From Serratia oryzae (GTDB lineage: Bacteria > Pseudomonadota > Gammaproteobacteria > Enterobacterales > Enterobacteriaceae), in the NCBI RefSeq assembly GCF_001976145.1, contig NZ_MOXD01000003.1, forward strand, positions 372,001 to 436,000: 64,000 nt of DNA, read 5' to 3'. The position numbers were made by a program, and so were the translations under genes. Positions within the stretch are counted from its first letter, which is position 1. Every line of letters begins with the position of its first letter. This document shows positions 49,876-60,843 of this stretch, in pieces. The notes below the pieces were generated by a model that was not told where the DNA came from, ran no database searches, and worked only from the letters and a program-made list of their open reading frames with translations.

Positions 49876-50550
49876 TTAAATCTCGTCAGGCGTCCGCAGG
49901 TTGGTTACCGCAATACGCTCGGCGTGCTTACGCTCTTTTTCAGACTGCATATTGGCGCGGTAAACGCCCTGATCGCCAACCACCCACGACAGCGGGCGAC
50001 GTTCTTTACCGATAGATTCCTGCAGCAGCAATAACGCTTGCATATAGGCCTCCGGGCGCGGTGGGCAGCCTGGAATGTAGACATCAACCGGCAGGAATTT
50101 ATCAACGCCCTGCACCACGGAATAGATATCGTACATCCCGCCGGAGTTGGCACAGGCACCCATCGAGATCACCCACTTAGGCTCCAGCATCTGCTCGTAC
50201 AGGCGCTGAATAACCGGGGCCATCTTGGTGAAGCAGGTACCCGCAACCACCATAAAATCCGCTTGGCGAGGAGAGGCACGCAACACTTCCGCACCAAAAC
50301 GAGCCACGTCATGCACGGCGGTAAACGAAGTCACCATTTCCACATAACAGCACGAAAGGCCGAAGTTATACGGCCAAAGAGAGTTTTTACGCCCCCAGTT
50401 CACCATGTCATGCAACGCATGTTCGAGTTTACCCATGTAAACCGTGCGGTGAACCTGCTGCTCCAGGGGATCGCCAACGATCTCCTGTTTTTGCAGGGGA
50501 TAACGGTCGTTCTCACCGTTCGGGTCTATGCGGGTGAGCGTATAGTCCAT
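49876..50550 (-). CDS. nuoB: NADH-quinone oxidoreductase subunit B
   Basis: A 224-residue subunit (220 in E. coli) carrying cluster N2, the last iron-sulfur centre before quinone. The ligands include adjacent cysteines in [10 protein letters not shown], with others in [12 protein letters not shown] and [12 protein letters not shown]. The gap to nuoCD is 96 bases, with no strong hairpin seen. Confidence 0.97.
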   Translation of the reverse strand: MDYTLTRIDPNGENDRYPLQKQEIVGDPLEQQVHRTVYMGKLEHALHDMVNWGRKNSLWPYNFGLSCCYVEMVTSFTAVHDVARFGAEVLRASPRQADFMVVAGTCFTKMAPVIQRLYEQMLEPKWVISMGACANSGGMYDIYSVVQGVDKFLPVDVYIPGCPPRPEAYMQALLLLQESIGKERRPLSWVVGDQGVYRANMQSEKERKHAERIAVTNLRTPDEI

Positions 50551-50565
50551 CTTAATGCCTCGCTG

Positions 50566-51006
50566 TTACTGCGGATGACTGTTGCTAGCGTTCTTGATTG
50601 TGCTTGGCTTGCTCAGGCGCTTGGAACGCACCGGAGTCCAATCCAATGCGCCGATGCGCACCAGATACACCAAACCAGCCAATAACACCAAAATAAAAAT
50701 GGCGGCTTCGATAAAGCCTACCCAACCGCTCTCACGAATGGAGACCGACCAGGCATACAGATACAGGGCTTCAACATCGAAGATAACGAAGAACATGGCG
50801 ACGAGATAGAACTTGGCAGAAAGACGCATACGCGCCGAACCCACCGAGTCGATCCCAGACTCATAAGGGGTATTTTTAGCGCGCGCCTGGGCTCTCCCAC
50901 CCAAGAAGAACGCCCCCAGCAGCATGAAGCCGCAAAGCCCGACAGCCATGATAAGAAATACGGCGAACGCCCAGTGATGAGCGATAACTTCAGTGGTTGT
51001 TGACAT
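50566..51006 (-). CDS. nuoA: NADH-quinone oxidoreductase subunit A
   Basis: A 146-residue membrane subunit with three helices, first gene of the nuo operon. Conserved features are [25 protein letters not shown] and [17 protein letters not shown], the loop near the quinone entrance. The long promoter region upstream separates it from lrhA, as in E. coli. Confidence 0.96.
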   Translation of the reverse strand: MSTTTEVIAHHWAFAVFLIMAVGLCGFMLLGAFFLGGRAQARAKNTPYESGIDSVGSARMRLSAKFYLVAMFFVIFDVEALYLYAWSVSIRESGWVGFIEAAIFILVLLAGLVYLVRIGALDWTPVRSKRLSKPSTIKNASNSHPQ

Positions 51007-51715
51007 ACTCTATGCTTACTCATCAAAAGTGGCGTCGATCGCTCTGCTCTTGTTACTGGCAGTTAGTGCACCACATCGATTTAAGGGAAGGATAAATAAC
51101 CACACGAACACGCTGCTTTTACAGAGAGTTAGGCAGCATTTTTACTGTGGGCTTTTTACTCCTTTCTATAACCTTTTGTCAACTTCGACAAAAGAATCCA
51201 CACATTAGTTTACATCCGCGCCATTTGATTAACATATGATGCGTTAGCTCAGGCTAAATCGTGTCAGTCAATGGTTATGTAGAAAAAAGATAGGCATAAA
51301 CCAATATGCACATTTCAGTTTTACTATACCATTCTCTCAGGATTTCCCTGTTGTTCCACTCACTACCTAGGGGTATTTTTTTGATCCAAGACACGTTTCA
51401 GACAGAAATCTTCAAAAAAAGTGTAGCTCTTTAACAATTTCTGCCAATCTCAGCTAAAAAAATGACCACAAGTAAAGTACCAAAACACCTCACTTAACTC
51501 CAGAGTTTTACCCCCTTGTTATTTATGCATAAAAAACAGACAAAATCGGGTTGCTGTTACCCAGAGCCATTTCGCCGCTCAAGAATAGTTGGAGAAATAA
51601 CGCTTTCAGTGAATTAATGATTTAATATTGATAAAAATCGCTGTTTAGTCGATTTTCGGGTAAAAAAAACCTCCACCGAAGCAGAGGTTTTCCCATAAAA
51701 CAGCTCGATTAGCGA
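51007..51715. promoter_or_regulatory. nuo operon promoter region
   Basis: 709 AT-rich bases between lrhA and nuoA on the same strand. In E. coli the nuo promoters here are controlled by ArcA, FNR, NarL, IHF and Fis. I cannot place individual sites with confidence. The only firm element is the lrhA terminator at 51662-51691. No believable open frame is present. Confidence 0.5.
51662..51691 (-). terminator. lrhA terminator
   Basis: On the minus strand AACCTCTGCTTCGGTGGAGGTT is followed by seven or more T residues, 25 bases past the lrhA stop codon. Confidence 0.88.
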
Positions 51716-52654
51716 TTACTCTTCATCATCATCGGGCAGGCAAGAACCATTAGCACTTGCTACATGCTCCTCGCTGAAATGGTAAGTCTCATTACCATTT
51801 TGCACGGCGCTGAAAATCGCCATTGCCAGCTCGTTTTCGCACTTCATGTCTTTACACAATGAGTATTGGGTGTCTGGAAGATGTGGTAAACCTTCTGTCG
51901 TGCCCAACACCCGCAGATCGGGGCTCATCATCTCGATCGGCCGTGCGGTAATCCCCAAACCCGCTTTGCACGCCGCCCGCACCGCGGATAACGTTGACGC
52001 TACATAAGCGATACGCCAAGGAATACCGGCAGTATCCAGATGCGAGATCGCCATTTCACGGAAGGGGCTTGGCTCATCCAACACCACCAGCGGGATCGGT
52101 TCCCCTGCCTGGAAATGATAATCTGCCGCGCAATACCATAAGGTCGGTGACGTACGCAGGACAATATGTGGATGCCCTTGCGTATCCACAGTGGTAATAG
52201 CTAAATCCACCTCACCGGTATTCAGCATGTCGATCATAAACGGGCTACGTTTTACTCGCACATCAATGGCCAGTTTGGGATAGACCGACGTCACACGATT
52301 AAGCAGGTAAGGAAGGATGGTATCCGCAGTATCATCAGAAGCACCGATCGTCAGCACTCCTTTGATATTGTTGTACATCAATGAGGTACAGGCTTCATCG
52401 TTGAAACGCAGGATTTTCCTGGCATAACTGAGGAGCTGAATACCGTGTTCGGTTAATAACTTATTACGCCCATGGCGAGCAAATAACTCTTTGCCTACCA
52501 ATTGCTCTAACCGCTGCATTTGTTGACTGACCGCTGACTGGGTACGACAAACGGCGACTGCAGCCGCCGCAAAAGTATTCAGATCAGCAACAGCAACAAA
52601 GGTTCTTAGCAGATCGAGGTCGAGATTAAGTATCGGACGATTTGCATTTATCAT
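51716..52654 (-). CDS. lrhA: LysR-type regulator LrhA (HexS/RovM/PecT group)
   Basis: LrhA represses flagellar and other surface genes in E. coli; homologues are RovM in Yersinia, PecT/HexA in plant pathogens and HexS in Serratia, where it represses pigment and exoenzymes. The 312-residue product has an N-terminal helix-turn-helix ([23 protein letters not shown]) almost identical to E. coli LrhA and an inducer-binding domain ([17 protein letters not shown]). The C-terminal tail is acidic (LPDDDEE) and differs from E. coli. Its position upstream of nuo is conserved. A long non-coding region precedes it. Confidence 0.93.
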   Translation of the reverse strand: MINANRPILNLDLDLLRTFVAVADLNTFAAAAVAVCRTQSAVSQQMQRLEQLVGKELFARHGRNKLLTEHGIQLLSYARKILRFNDEACTSLMYNNIKGVLTIGASDDTADTILPYLLNRVTSVYPKLAIDVRVKRSPFMIDMLNTGEVDLAITTVDTQGHPHIVLRTSPTLWYCAADYHFQAGEPIPLVVLDEPSPFREMAISHLDTAGIPWRIAYVASTLSAVRAACKAGLGITARPIEMMSPDLRVLGTTEGLPHLPDTQYSLCKDMKCENELAMAIFSAVQNGNETYHFSEEHVASANGSCLPDDDEE

Positions 52655-53505
52655 AGTGTTTTCTTCACTTTTTAAATTCTAATTTACAAACTACCCTGGT
52701 GTATTTCTAAGGCGCAGCTAAAAAGGGCAAACGCCAGACATGACAGTAACCCACTCATTAGATGAGGGCAAAAAAATTACTTATATTTCGTTATCTCTAT
52801 CGCTTTTTATCCGCGATCTATCGCAATAGCTTATTGATAAAGAGGAAGTTACGACGAAAAGTGCTTAATCACTGAATAACGTGATGCTTCCAACAACGAA
52901 ACCATCGCCTTTCCTCACCGATCGTGCAAGCCAGACGGATAAGGTCGCGGATCCGATTGCTACTTTTCGCCCAATAGATTAACCCTCGTCTTGTGTATCA
53001 TTAGGTTCATTTATCAGAGAGTTTCATAAATTCAGCTATTAAGGTTTTTTATTATTAAATTATAGGCAATTTTACTTAAAAAACCCTTAAGTTGATTACT
53101 GAAACACCTCTAATACAATTTCACTTTGCTAAGAAGTGTCGTATTATTGGCCAATGGCAACCATAAGATAATTCTTTCATTATCATTTTTTTACAATTTC
53201 AATCTTATTATCCCCCTCGTCGCGCACACGTCTTGTGTGTTTCAACTGTAGACATGTGGCAGAGAATTTTTGCATCAACGCACTGCAATTTAAATTAAAA
53301 ACCCAAAGAATCAATATAATAAAAAATTTAATTCTGATTTATCGATTATAACAGACACATCATCGCTTAAATCATCAGTTTAGCCGATCGTTTGCACCAA
53401 AGGCTTGCGTAACCCTTCAAAATCGGCAGCACCAGGAGTACATTGAGCAGGTTACGGTGTTCCACGGTAGGATCATCCCCCATCCAGCAAAAGGCTCAAC
53501 TTTTT
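52655..53505. promoter_or_regulatory. lrhA / alaA divergent intergenic region
   Basis: 851 very AT-rich bases between divergent genes. In E. coli this gap is also long: lrhA autoregulates through a distant promoter with a long leader, and alaA responds to Lrp. Poly-A/T tracts around 53030-53100 and 53160-53350 would suit H-NS or Lrp. I see no gene, tRNA or strong terminator here. Confidence 0.45.
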
Positions 53506-54720
53506 ATGTCCCCCATTGAGAAATCCAGCAAACTGGACAACGTCTGCTATGACATTCGTGGCCCGGTGCTCAAAGAAGCTAAACGTCTTGAAGAAGAAGG
53601 CAACAAAGTCCTCAAATTGAACATCGGCAACCCCGCCCCGTTCGGCTTTGACGCCCCTGATGAAATTTTAGTCGATGTCATCCGTAATCTCCCTACGGCA
53701 CAAGGCTATTGCGATTCCAAAGGGCTCTTCTCAGCACGTAAAGCAATCATGCAGCACTATCAGGCACGTAACATGCGTGATGTGACCGTTGAGGATATCT
53801 ACATTGGTAATGGCGTCTCTGAACTGATCGTGCAATCGATGCAGGCACTGCTTAACATTGGCGACGAAATGCTGGTGCCAGCCCCCGACTATCCGCTGTG
53901 GACCGCTGCGGTATCGCTCTCCAGCGGCAAAGCCGTGCACTACATCTGCGATGAAGAATCGGGCTGGTTCCCAGATCTGGACGACATTCGCAGCAAGATC
54001 ACCCCACGTACCCGCGGTATTGTGATCATCAACCCCAACAACCCAACGGGTGCGGTTTACAGCAAAGAGTTGCTGGAGCAGATCGTTGAGATCGCGCGTC
54101 AGCATGACCTGATCATCTTTGCTGATGAAATTTACGACAAGATCCTTTATGACGACGCCGAGCACCACTCCATTGCCGCGCTGGCACCGGATCTGCTGAC
54201 AGTGACCTTCAACGGATTGTCCAAAACCTATCGCGTCGCCGGTTTCCGCCAAGGTTGGATGGTGCTTAATGGGCCGAAGAAGCACGCCAAGGGCTATATC
54301 GAAGGGTTGGAGATGCTGGCATCGATGCGCCTGTGCGCCAACGTGCCGATGCAGCACGCGATCCAAACCGCGCTCGGCGGCTATCAGAGCATCAGCGAGT
54401 TTATTCAACCCGGCGGGCGTCTGTATGAACAGCGTAACCGCACCTGGGAATTGCTGAATGCTATTCCCGGCGTTTCCTGCGTGAAGCCCCAAGGTGCGCT
54501 GTATATGTTCCCGCGTATTGACGCCAAGCGCTTTAATATCCGCGACGACCAGAAAATGGTGCTAGACCTGCTGTTACAGGAAAAAGTGCTATTGGTACAA
54601 GGCAGCGCATTCAACTGGCCTTATCCTGACCACGTCCGTATCGTTACTCTGCCGCGGGTAGATGAGTTGGAAATGGCCGTGGGTAAACTGGGGCGCTTCC
54701 TCGAAACCTACCACCAATAA
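53506..54720 (+). CDS. alaA: Alanine aminotransferase AlaA
   Basis: AlaA is a PLP-dependent glutamate-pyruvate transaminase, the main alanine-forming enzyme in E. coli. The 404-residue product is near identical to E. coli AlaA (405). The PLP lysine is in NGLSKTYRVAGFRQGW, with other motifs INPNNPTGAVYS and IFADEIYDKILYDD. The ATG at 53506 (MSPIEKSSKL) is the family start; the 21 codons before it, open to 53443, have no family match. yfbR follows on the same strand. Confidence 0.96.
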   Translation: MSPIEKSSKLDNVCYDIRGPVLKEAKRLEEEGNKVLKLNIGNPAPFGFDAPDEILVDVIRNLPTAQGYCDSKGLFSARKAIMQHYQARNMRDVTVEDIYIGNGVSELIVQSMQALLNIGDEMLVPAPDYPLWTAAVSLSSGKAVHYICDEESGWFPDLDDIRSKITPRTRGIVIINPNNPTGAVYSKELLEQIVEIARQHDLIIFADEIYDKILYDDAEHHSIAALAPDLLTVTFNGLSKTYRVAGFRQGWMVLNGPKKHAKGYIEGLEMLASMRLCANVPMQHAIQTALGGYQSISEFIQPGGRLYEQRNRTWELLNAIPGVSCVKPQGALYMFPRIDAKRFNIRDDQKMVLDLLLQEKVLLVQGSAFNWPYPDHVRIVTLPRVDELEMAVGKLGRFLETYHQ

Positions 54721-54833
54721 GGTTCATGGGCGCAGCGTAGTGCACTGCGCCCACACCGCACAACTGGGTTTGCATAACCTGCCGCCACTGCCCACAATAA
54801 ACGCCTCACTTGCCGTTGTCTAAAGAGAGCACC

Positions 54834-55433
54834 ATGAGCCAGAGCCATTTCTTTGCCCACCTTTCGCGTATGAAACTGATCAGCCGCTGGCCGCTGATGC
54901 GCAATGTGCGTACCGAAAACGTTTCCGAACACAGCCTGCAGGTTGCGTTTGTCGCCCACGCGCTGGCGGTGATAAAGAACCGCAAATTTAACGGTAACCT
55001 GAACGCCGAGCGCGTGGCGCTGCTGGCAATGTATCACGATGCCAGCGAAGTATTGACCGGAGATATGCCCACCCCCATCAAGTATTACAATCCGCAGATC
55101 GCCCACGAATACAAAAAAATTGAAAAGATCGCGCAACAAAAGCTGCTAGAGATGATTCCAAAAGAATTACAGAATGACTTCCGTTCAATTCTGGATGAAC
55201 ACTATTACAGTGAGGAAGAGAAACTTCTGGTAAAACAGGCCGACGCCCTCTGCGCCTACCTGAAGTGCCTGGAGGAACTGTCAGCCGGAAATAACGAATT
55301 TACCTTGGCTAAAGCACGCCTGGAAAAAACGCTTCAGCTGCGTCAAAGCCCGGAAATGGATTATTTTATGGAAGTGTTTATTCCCAGCTTTAGCCTTTCG
55401 TTGGATGAGATCAGTATAGACTCCCCGCTATAA
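54834..55433 (+). CDS. yfbR: 5'-Deoxynucleotidase YfbR
   Basis: YfbR dephosphorylates deoxyribonucleoside 5'-monophosphates and takes part in dNTP balance and salvage. The 199-residue HD-domain protein has the expected metal ligands: His in [14 protein letters not shown], the HD pair in [13 protein letters not shown], and Asp in [16 protein letters not shown]. The ATG at 54834 ([10 protein letters not shown]) matches the E. coli length exactly; an upstream ATG at 54810 is not supported. Confidence 0.95.
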   Translation: MSQSHFFAHLSRMKLISRWPLMRNVRTENVSEHSLQVAFVAHALAVIKNRKFNGNLNAERVALLAMYHDASEVLTGDMPTPIKYYNPQIAHEYKKIEKIAQQKLLEMIPKELQNDFRSILDEHYYSEEEKLLVKQADALCAYLKCLEELSAGNNEFTLAKARLEKTLQLRQSPEMDYFMEVFIPSFSLSLDEISIDSPL

Positions 55434-55460
55434 TCATCGCTATGGGCCCGAAACTCGGGC

Positions 55461-57296
55461 CTAAAACTCATACAGCCACGGCACTACCACCACGCTGACG
55501 ATCATTACCAATAGCGTGAACGGCACGCCGATACGCACAAAATCGCCAAACTTGTAATTCCCAGGCCCCAAAACCAAAGTGTTCACCGGCGATGACACCG
55601 GCGTCATAAAGGCTGCCGAGGCTGCAATGGCAATAATCATGGCAAACGGATAAGGCGAGACCCCCATCTTATGTGCCGCCGCAATCGCGATGGGTGCCAT
55701 CAGCACCGCCGTCGCAGTATTGGAGATAAACAACCCGATGGAGGCACAAAGTACAAACAGGCACACAAGCATAATTCGCGGGCCTGCATCACCGGCGATA
55801 TCCATCAACCCTTGTACGATCAAATCCACACCGCCGGTTTTCTGCAAGGCCTGGGCAAAAGGCATCATACCGACGATTAAAATAATGCTTGGCCAGTGGA
55901 TCGCTTTATAAGCGCTTTCCGTATTGATGCAACGGAAACGCCCCATCAGCAGGCAGGCGATCAGCGCGGCGATGGGGTTCGGGATTTCATCGGTCAGCAT
56001 CATCGCCACCATCAGCGCCAGGCAGAACAACGCATGCGGAGCCTGAGTGATGGCAGGTGCCACCTCATCCACCTCTGCAGGCAGATTCAGCACAATGAAG
56101 TCATGAGTCTTGGCCTGTAACTGACGGATCGCTTTCCAGTCACCGATCACCAGCAGGATATCCCCCAAGATCAGGGGCTCATCGACCAGTTTACCTTCCA
56201 ACGTTTTGCCGTTACGGCGGATACCTATCACGTTCAGATCGTAACGGCTGCGGAAGGCCGCATCGCGCACGCATTTCCCCAACAACGCCGAATCAGGAAT
56301 TAACGACACCTCCGCCATTCCCACGTTACGCGCCTGCTCAGAAAAATACTCACCACGCAGGATCATAGGTTCCAGTAACTGTTCACTACAGAACTGGCGT
56401 AAATCAACATCGCAATCCGACATGTCGATCAGCAACACATCCCCTTCACGCAACTCTGTGCTGCCGAAAGCGCTGATCATCACGCGGCGAAAGCGTTTCC
56501 ATCGCTCGATGCCGATAACGTTGGCACCATAGCGGGCACGCAAATGTAATTCATCCAAGGAGCGCCCAATCAACGGTGAGCCACTGCGAACCGCCAAACG
56601 ACGAGCCCTCCCCGCCAATTTATAGTCACGGATCAGATCGCGAAACGTCCGGCGCTGCCAGGCCGACTTAGCGTTTTTAGCACCGCTGCTTTTACCCAGC
56701 CAACGGCGGGCAATCAACATGTACCCCACCCCCATCAATAAAATGATCAGGCCGATTGGCGTCACGCCGAAGAAACTGAAGCCGACCAGCCCCTCACGTA
56801 CCAATTCACTGTTGACCACCATATTCGGCGGCGTAGCCACCAGCGTCATCATGCCGCTGATAAGCCCAGCAAAGCTGAGCGGCATCATCAGCCGCCCTGG
56901 CGAAATCTTCATGCGTACCGCCACGCTGAGGACCACCGGAATGAAGATCGCCACCACACCGGTCGAGCTCATAAATGCCCCCAACCCGGCCACGGTGAAC
57001 ATCAACAGCGCCAACATTTTGGTTTCACTGCTGCCCGCGACTTTCACCAACCAATCGCCAACCTGATAAGCCACGCCGGTGCGCACCAAACCTTCCCCGA
57101 TCACAAACAGGGCAGCGATCAAAATCACGTTAGGATCGCTAAAACCCGCGGTGGCCTCTTGCAGAGTTAAGGTGCCACTCAACACAAACGCGATAATCAC
57201 CAGTAATGCCACTACGTCCATGCGCAGCTTATTGGTTGTAAACAGTACAATAGCTATCAGCAGTAAAATCAAAACCCAAAGTAATTCGCTGTTCAA
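55461..57296 (-). CDS. yfbS: SLC13/DASS-type transporter with RCK_C domains (YfbS)
   Basis: A 611-residue inner-membrane protein of the YfbS family. Two blocks of membrane helices (about 1-200 and 400-611) flank two cytosolic TrkA-C (RCK_C) domains, visible as [20 protein letters not shown] and [20 protein letters not shown]. Transporter-half signatures are [15 protein letters not shown] and [17 protein letters not shown], typical of the sodium/anion symporter group. Substrate not established. hxpA lies upstream on the same strand, with a terminator between them. Confidence 0.9.
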   Translation of the reverse strand: MNSELLWVLILLLIAIVLFTTNKLRMDVVALLVIIAFVLSGTLTLQEATAGFSDPNVILIAALFVIGEGLVRTGVAYQVGDWLVKVAGSSETKMLALLMFTVAGLGAFMSSTGVVAIFIPVVLSVAVRMKISPGRLMMPLSFAGLISGMMTLVATPPNMVVNSELVREGLVGFSFFGVTPIGLIILLMGVGYMLIARRWLGKSSGAKNAKSAWQRRTFRDLIRDYKLAGRARRLAVRSGSPLIGRSLDELHLRARYGANVIGIERWKRFRRVMISAFGSTELREGDVLLIDMSDCDVDLRQFCSEQLLEPMILRGEYFSEQARNVGMAEVSLIPDSALLGKCVRDAAFRSRYDLNVIGIRRNGKTLEGKLVDEPLILGDILLVIGDWKAIRQLQAKTHDFIVLNLPAEVDEVAPAITQAPHALFCLALMVAMMLTDEIPNPIAALIACLLMGRFRCINTESAYKAIHWPSIILIVGMMPFAQALQKTGGVDLIVQGLMDIAGDAGPRIMLVCLFVLCASIGLFISNTATAVLMAPIAIAAAHKMGVSPYPFAMIIAIAASAAFMTPVSSPVNTLVLGPGNYKFGDFVRIGVPFTLLVMIVSVVVVPWLYEF

Positions 57297-57339
57297 AACG
57301 GCCTCATTCTACAGTGATCCGGGCCTTAAAAATTAGCAT

Positions 57340-57363
57340 AAAAAAACCCCGCAAATGCGGGGT
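57340..57363 (-). terminator. hxpA terminator
   Basis: On the minus strand ACCCCGC-ATTT-GCGGGGT is followed by six T residues, 30 bases past the hxpA stop, separating it from yfbS. Confidence 0.88.
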
Positions 57364-57392
57364 CTAATCAATTTGAGGTAAAAAAATACAGA

Positions 57393-58049
57393 TTAAGCAA
57401 TAAGTTCGATGCTTGCTCCCTGCAGGGCCTTCTCAACCTTAATCTGAGTCAGCGAAGAGAGTATCAGATCCACCTGATCGAGCTTCGGCGCTTCCGCCGG
57501 CGCGTTAACAGCGATCACCTGGCACCCCGCCGCCAGGCCGGAAAGGATCCCTGCGGGCGCATCCTCCACCACCACACACGCCTGCGGAGCCAAACCCAAA
57601 CGTTCAGCACCCAGCAAATAAGCATCTGGCTGTGGTTTACCCTGCTTCACCAGTTCTGCGGTAATAAACACTTCAGGCTGCGGTAAACCACCGGCTTTCC
57701 GCCGCGCGCTGGCCACCGGAATCGAACCCGAGGTCACTATCGCCCAAGGAATACCCAGCGCATTAAGCCGCTCCAACAGCGCCACAGCACCGGGCAGCGC
57801 GCTGACGCCATCGGTATCCTGCGCTTCCATTTGTTCAAGCAGTTCAAACTCATGCTGGATCGCCGACTCCGTCGCTCCTGGCATAAAATGACGCAATGAA
57901 GTAATGGCCTGCTTACCGTGAATAAAAGCCAACACTTCCTGCGGGCTGATACCGTGACGCTCGGCCCAGTGAGTCCAGGCACGTTCCACCGCAGGTAATG
58001 AATCCACTAACGTTCCATCAAGGTCGAACAAAAAACCCTTACATTCCAC
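57393..58049 (-). CDS. hxpA: Hexitol/sugar phosphatase HxpA (YfbT), HAD family
   Basis: A 218-residue haloacid-dehalogenase phosphatase, close to E. coli YfbT (216), which acts on sugar and hexitol phosphates. HAD motifs: I FDLDGTLVDS (nucleophile Asp), II VTSGS, III lysine in KQGKPQPDAY, IV VVEDAPAG. The alpha-helical cap (LAFIHGKQAITSLRHFM) lies between motifs I and II. Followed by a terminator at 57340-57363. Confidence 0.93.
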   Translation of the reverse strand: MECKGFLFDLDGTLVDSLPAVERAWTHWAERHGISPQEVLAFIHGKQAITSLRHFMPGATESAIQHEFELLEQMEAQDTDGVSALPGAVALLERLNALGIPWAIVTSGSIPVASARRKAGGLPQPEVFITAELVKQGKPQPDAYLLGAERLGLAPQACVVVEDAPAGILSGLAAGCQVIAVNAPAEAPKLDQVDLILSSLTQIKVEKALQGASIELIA

Positions 58050-58092
58050 AGAAAACCTCTTTTCTCTCCGTTATCTTTCACACTGCAAATCA

Positions 58093-58587
58093 TCAGGCAT
58101 TAATGATTTGCGCAATCTCAACGGCGCTCAAATGGTATTGGCGTGGGCATGATAGCCAGATTGCCAGCATGCGCTGATACTTCTCCCACATTTTGGTTTG
58201 GGCATTAAAGCCATGGCTGCCGGAATCGAAGTGAGTATACCGCCCTTCCGTGCTGACCAGGAAACGCACATAGCTGAGGTAGCGTGCTTCGGTTGCTGCG
58301 TCAAAGCCGAGGAAGGCCAAGCGGCGGCCATCAAGCCCTTGGCGATCCTTGAGGTTTTCCCAGGACACCTGCAATGCATGATGCATTTCCATAATGTTGA
58401 TGATGGTGCGGCACACGTCCTCGCTCATCTCACCAAAATCACGATCGAGTTCGCGCATCTGTAAACCGAAACCGCGCTCGATAATAGTCTGCAAACGGCG
58501 ATAGCGATCGGCATTGTCTGGATCGAGCAGGGTCATCATTTTGTACTGATTGGACAGGATCAAACGTTGGGCGTTAGTCATTTCCAT
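58093..58587 (-). CDS. yfbU: YfbU family protein (UPF0304)
   Basis: A 164-residue cytosolic protein of the YfbU family, function not established. It is almost identical in length and sequence to E. coli Yfb[19 protein letters not shown] at the start, [18 protein letters not shown] in the middle and AQIINA at the end. The start at 58587 follows family comparison; the frame is open to 58623 without support. No catalytic motif is recognisable. It lies 43 bases upstream of hxpA on the same strand. Confidence 0.93.
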   Translation of the reverse strand: MEMTNAQRLILSNQYKMMTLLDPDNADRYRRLQTIIERGFGLQMRELDRDFGEMSEDVCRTIINIMEMHHALQVSWENLKDRQGLDGRRLAFLGFDAATEARYLSYVRFLVSTEGRYTHFDSGSHGFNAQTKMWEKYQRMLAIWLSCPRQYHLSAVEIAQIINA

Positions 58588-58729
58588 TTCACATTCCTCA
58601 GTTCTGCAAATGAGTGAAAGCATCGCATGACGGCGTTATGGTGTGGAACCACAACTCGCACCTTCTTTGATTTGAACCGGGGTTATCGCAAGATGGGCTT
58701 CGGATAGCGCTAGCTTGAAAAGCTCGGGA

Positions 58730-59185
58730 TCAGAGATCGTCAAGGAAGGTTTTATCCAACTGCTTGAACGCACGCTTCAGCACATCGGCCAAGGCTTGAT
58801 AGGTAGGTGCTCCTTCAATCGGTGCCAACGCCTGCCCGGCTTCTGCCAGCTTATTACGCACCTCATGGAACCACTGTAATAAAGAGGGAGGCAGCGGGGT
58901 CACCGAACGACGGCCCAGCCACCACAGGCCCTGCATCGGCATGCTGCAGGCAAATAATGCCGTCGCAATCGCCGGACCGAGCTGACCGCCAAGGGCAATT
59001 TGCCAAGTCAGGGTAAAGATCGCCAGCGGCGGCATAACACGCACGGCAAAGCGAGTGGCACGCGTAATGCGATTCTCTGGGAACATCGGTGCCAACCGTT
59101 TATCGGCAGGCCAGGTTTTCATGTAATGCTGCCCACGCTGGAATATCTGAAACCAATTCACGGAACCGGATGGCTTACTCGTCAT
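58730..59185 (-). CDS. yfbV: Membrane protein YfbV (UPF0208)
   Basis: A 151-residue inner-membrane protein of the UPF0208 family. In E. coli YfbV has been linked to insulating the Ter macrodomain. Two membrane segments lie at about 45-65 and 70-90 ([40 protein letters not shown]). The cytosolic C-terminus ends [20 protein letters not shown], as in E. coli. It is divergent from ackA. Confidence 0.93.
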   Translation of the reverse strand: MTSKPSGSVNWFQIFQRGQHYMKTWPADKRLAPMFPENRITRATRFAVRVMPPLAIFTLTWQIALGGQLGPAIATALFACSMPMQGLWWLGRRSVTPLPPSLLQWFHEVRNKLAEAGQALAPIEGAPTYQALADVLKRAFKQLDKTFLDDL

Positions 59186-59537
59186 CGCTTACCTCAACTT
59201 CACGTATAAAAATGAAATATTTTCGCAAACACACCAACAAAAAAGTTGAAGCTTTAAATTTATTTTGTGTTTGCTACGGGCTATCGGTATCCTAAGCCGG
59301 CCTTTTGGCCGGTAGAAGATGACACAAAATCTGTCAACTTTTCGCCCATTTAAAAGCAAGATTACTTAAACCGCGGAGAAATCACCGGTTTTTTTATCAT
59401 CATGTGTTTTTTGTCACTGACATGATGTTAATCATAAATGTCAACGCCATTATGCGCTACGCTTGATGTCTGTTTGACGATTTATTCACCACGTGTTCTG
59501 GGTCCACTAACAACACGAACTATAAGTAGGTACTTCC
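59186..59537. promoter_or_regulatory. yfbV / ackA divergent region
   Basis: 352 bases. A stem GCCGGCC-TTTT-GGCCGG (59296-59312) lies mid-way. An ArcA-like direct repeat, TGTTAATCAT at 59426-59435 with GTCA eleven bases after GTTA, lies about 100 bases before ackA. E. coli ackA-pta is modulated by ArcA and FNR, so this is plausible. Confidence 0.4.
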
Positions 59538-60740
59538 ATGTCGAGTAAGCTAGTACTGGTTCTTAACTGCGGCAGTTCTTCTCTCAAATTCGCTATCATT
59601 GATGCAGCCAACGGTGAAGAGTATCTTTCCGGCCTTGCCGAGTGCTTCCACCTCCCAGAAGCGCGTATCAAGTGGAAAATGGATGGCGCTAAGCAAGAAG
59701 CGGCACTGGGTGCTGGCGCAGCACACAGTGAAGCGCTGAACTTCATTGTTAATACTATTCTGGCACAAAAACCAGAGCTTTCCGCACAGTTGACCGCTAT
59801 CGGCCACCGCATCGTGCACGGCGGCGAGAAGTTCACCGCCTCTGCCGTGATCAACGACGAAGTCCTGCAAGGTATCAAAGATTCGGTACCCTTTGCACCA
59901 CTGCATAACCCAGCTCACCTGATCGGTATCGCTGAAGCCTTGAAATCTTTCCCGAATCTGGCTGATAAAAACGTCGCCGTGTTCGACACCGCGTTCCACC
60001 AGACGATGCCGGAAGAGTCCTACCTGTACGCCCTGCCGTACAGCCTGTACCGTGACCACGGCGTTCGCCGCTATGGTGCACACGGCACCAGCCACTTCTA
60101 TGTGACACAAGAAGCGGCGAAGATGCTGAACAAACCGGTTGACGAAGTGAACGTTATTACCTGCCACTTGGGCAATGGCGGTTCCGTCAGCGCAGTGCGT
60201 AACGGTAAATGTGTCGATACTTCCATGGGCCTGACGCCGCTGGAAGGCTTGGTGATGGGCACCCGCAGCGGTGACATCGATCCGGCCATCATCTTCCACC
60301 TGCACGACTCATTGGGCATGAGCGTTGACCAGATCAACAAAATGCTGACCAAAGAATCCGGCCTGCTGGGCCTGACCGAAGTCACCAGCGACTGTCGCTA
60401 CGTTGAAGACAACTACGCGACCAAAGCCGACGCTAAACGTGCCATGGACGTATTCTGTCACCGTTTGGCTAAATACATCGGTGCCTATAGCGCGCTGATG
60501 GATGGCCGCCTGGATGCAGTGATCTTCACCGGTGGCATCGGCGAAAATGCGGCACTGGTGCGTGAGTTGACCCTAGACAAACTGGGCCTGCTGGGCTTTG
60601 AGATCGACCACGAACGTAACCTGGCCGCTCGCTTCGGCAAATCCGGCAACATCACCAAAGACGGTAGCCGTCTGGCACTGGTAATCCCAACCAACGAAGA
60701 GTTGGTCATCGCGCAAGACGCTGCCCGTCTCACCGCTTAA
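59538..60740 (+). CDS. ackA: Acetate kinase AckA
   Basis: AckA makes ATP and acetate from acetyl phosphate (reversible). The 400-residue product has the ASKHA-fold phosphate loop [12 protein letters not shown] at the N-terminus, the family motifs [38 protein letters not shown], and the adenosine-binding [15 protein letters not shown]. It precedes pta; a strong hairpin lies between them. Confidence 0.97.
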   Translation: MSSKLVLVLNCGSSSLKFAIIDAANGEEYLSGLAECFHLPEARIKWKMDGAKQEAALGAGAAHSEALNFIVNTILAQKPELSAQLTAIGHRIVHGGEKFTASAVINDEVLQGIKDSVPFAPLHNPAHLIGIAEALKSFPNLADKNVAVFDTAFHQTMPEESYLYALPYSLYRDHGVRRYGAHGTSHFYVTQEAAKMLNKPVDEVNVITCHLGNGGSVSAVRNGKCVDTSMGLTPLEGLVMGTRSGDIDPAIIFHLHDSLGMSVDQINKMLTKESGLLGLTEVTSDCRYVEDNYATKADAKRAMDVFCHRLAKYIGAYSALMDGRLDAVIFTGGIGENAALVRELTLDKLGLLGFEIDHERNLAARFGKSGNITKDGSRLALVIPTNEELVIAQDAARLTA

Positions 60741-60747
60741 TGCTCCC

Positions 60748-60776
60748 CACACCGTCAGCCGAGGCTGACGGTGTTG
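60748..60776 (+). terminator. Hairpin between ackA and pta
   Basis: ACACCGTCAGC-CGAG-GCTGACGGTGTTGTTT has a long stem and a modest T run, so it may attenuate read-through and set an ackA:pta ratio. Confidence 0.6.
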
Positions 60777-60843
60777 TTTCAGAGCCAAGATTTGCCTGCG
60801 CGTTTACCGCAGACTGAAAAAAAACCGTGAAGAGGACTATTCT

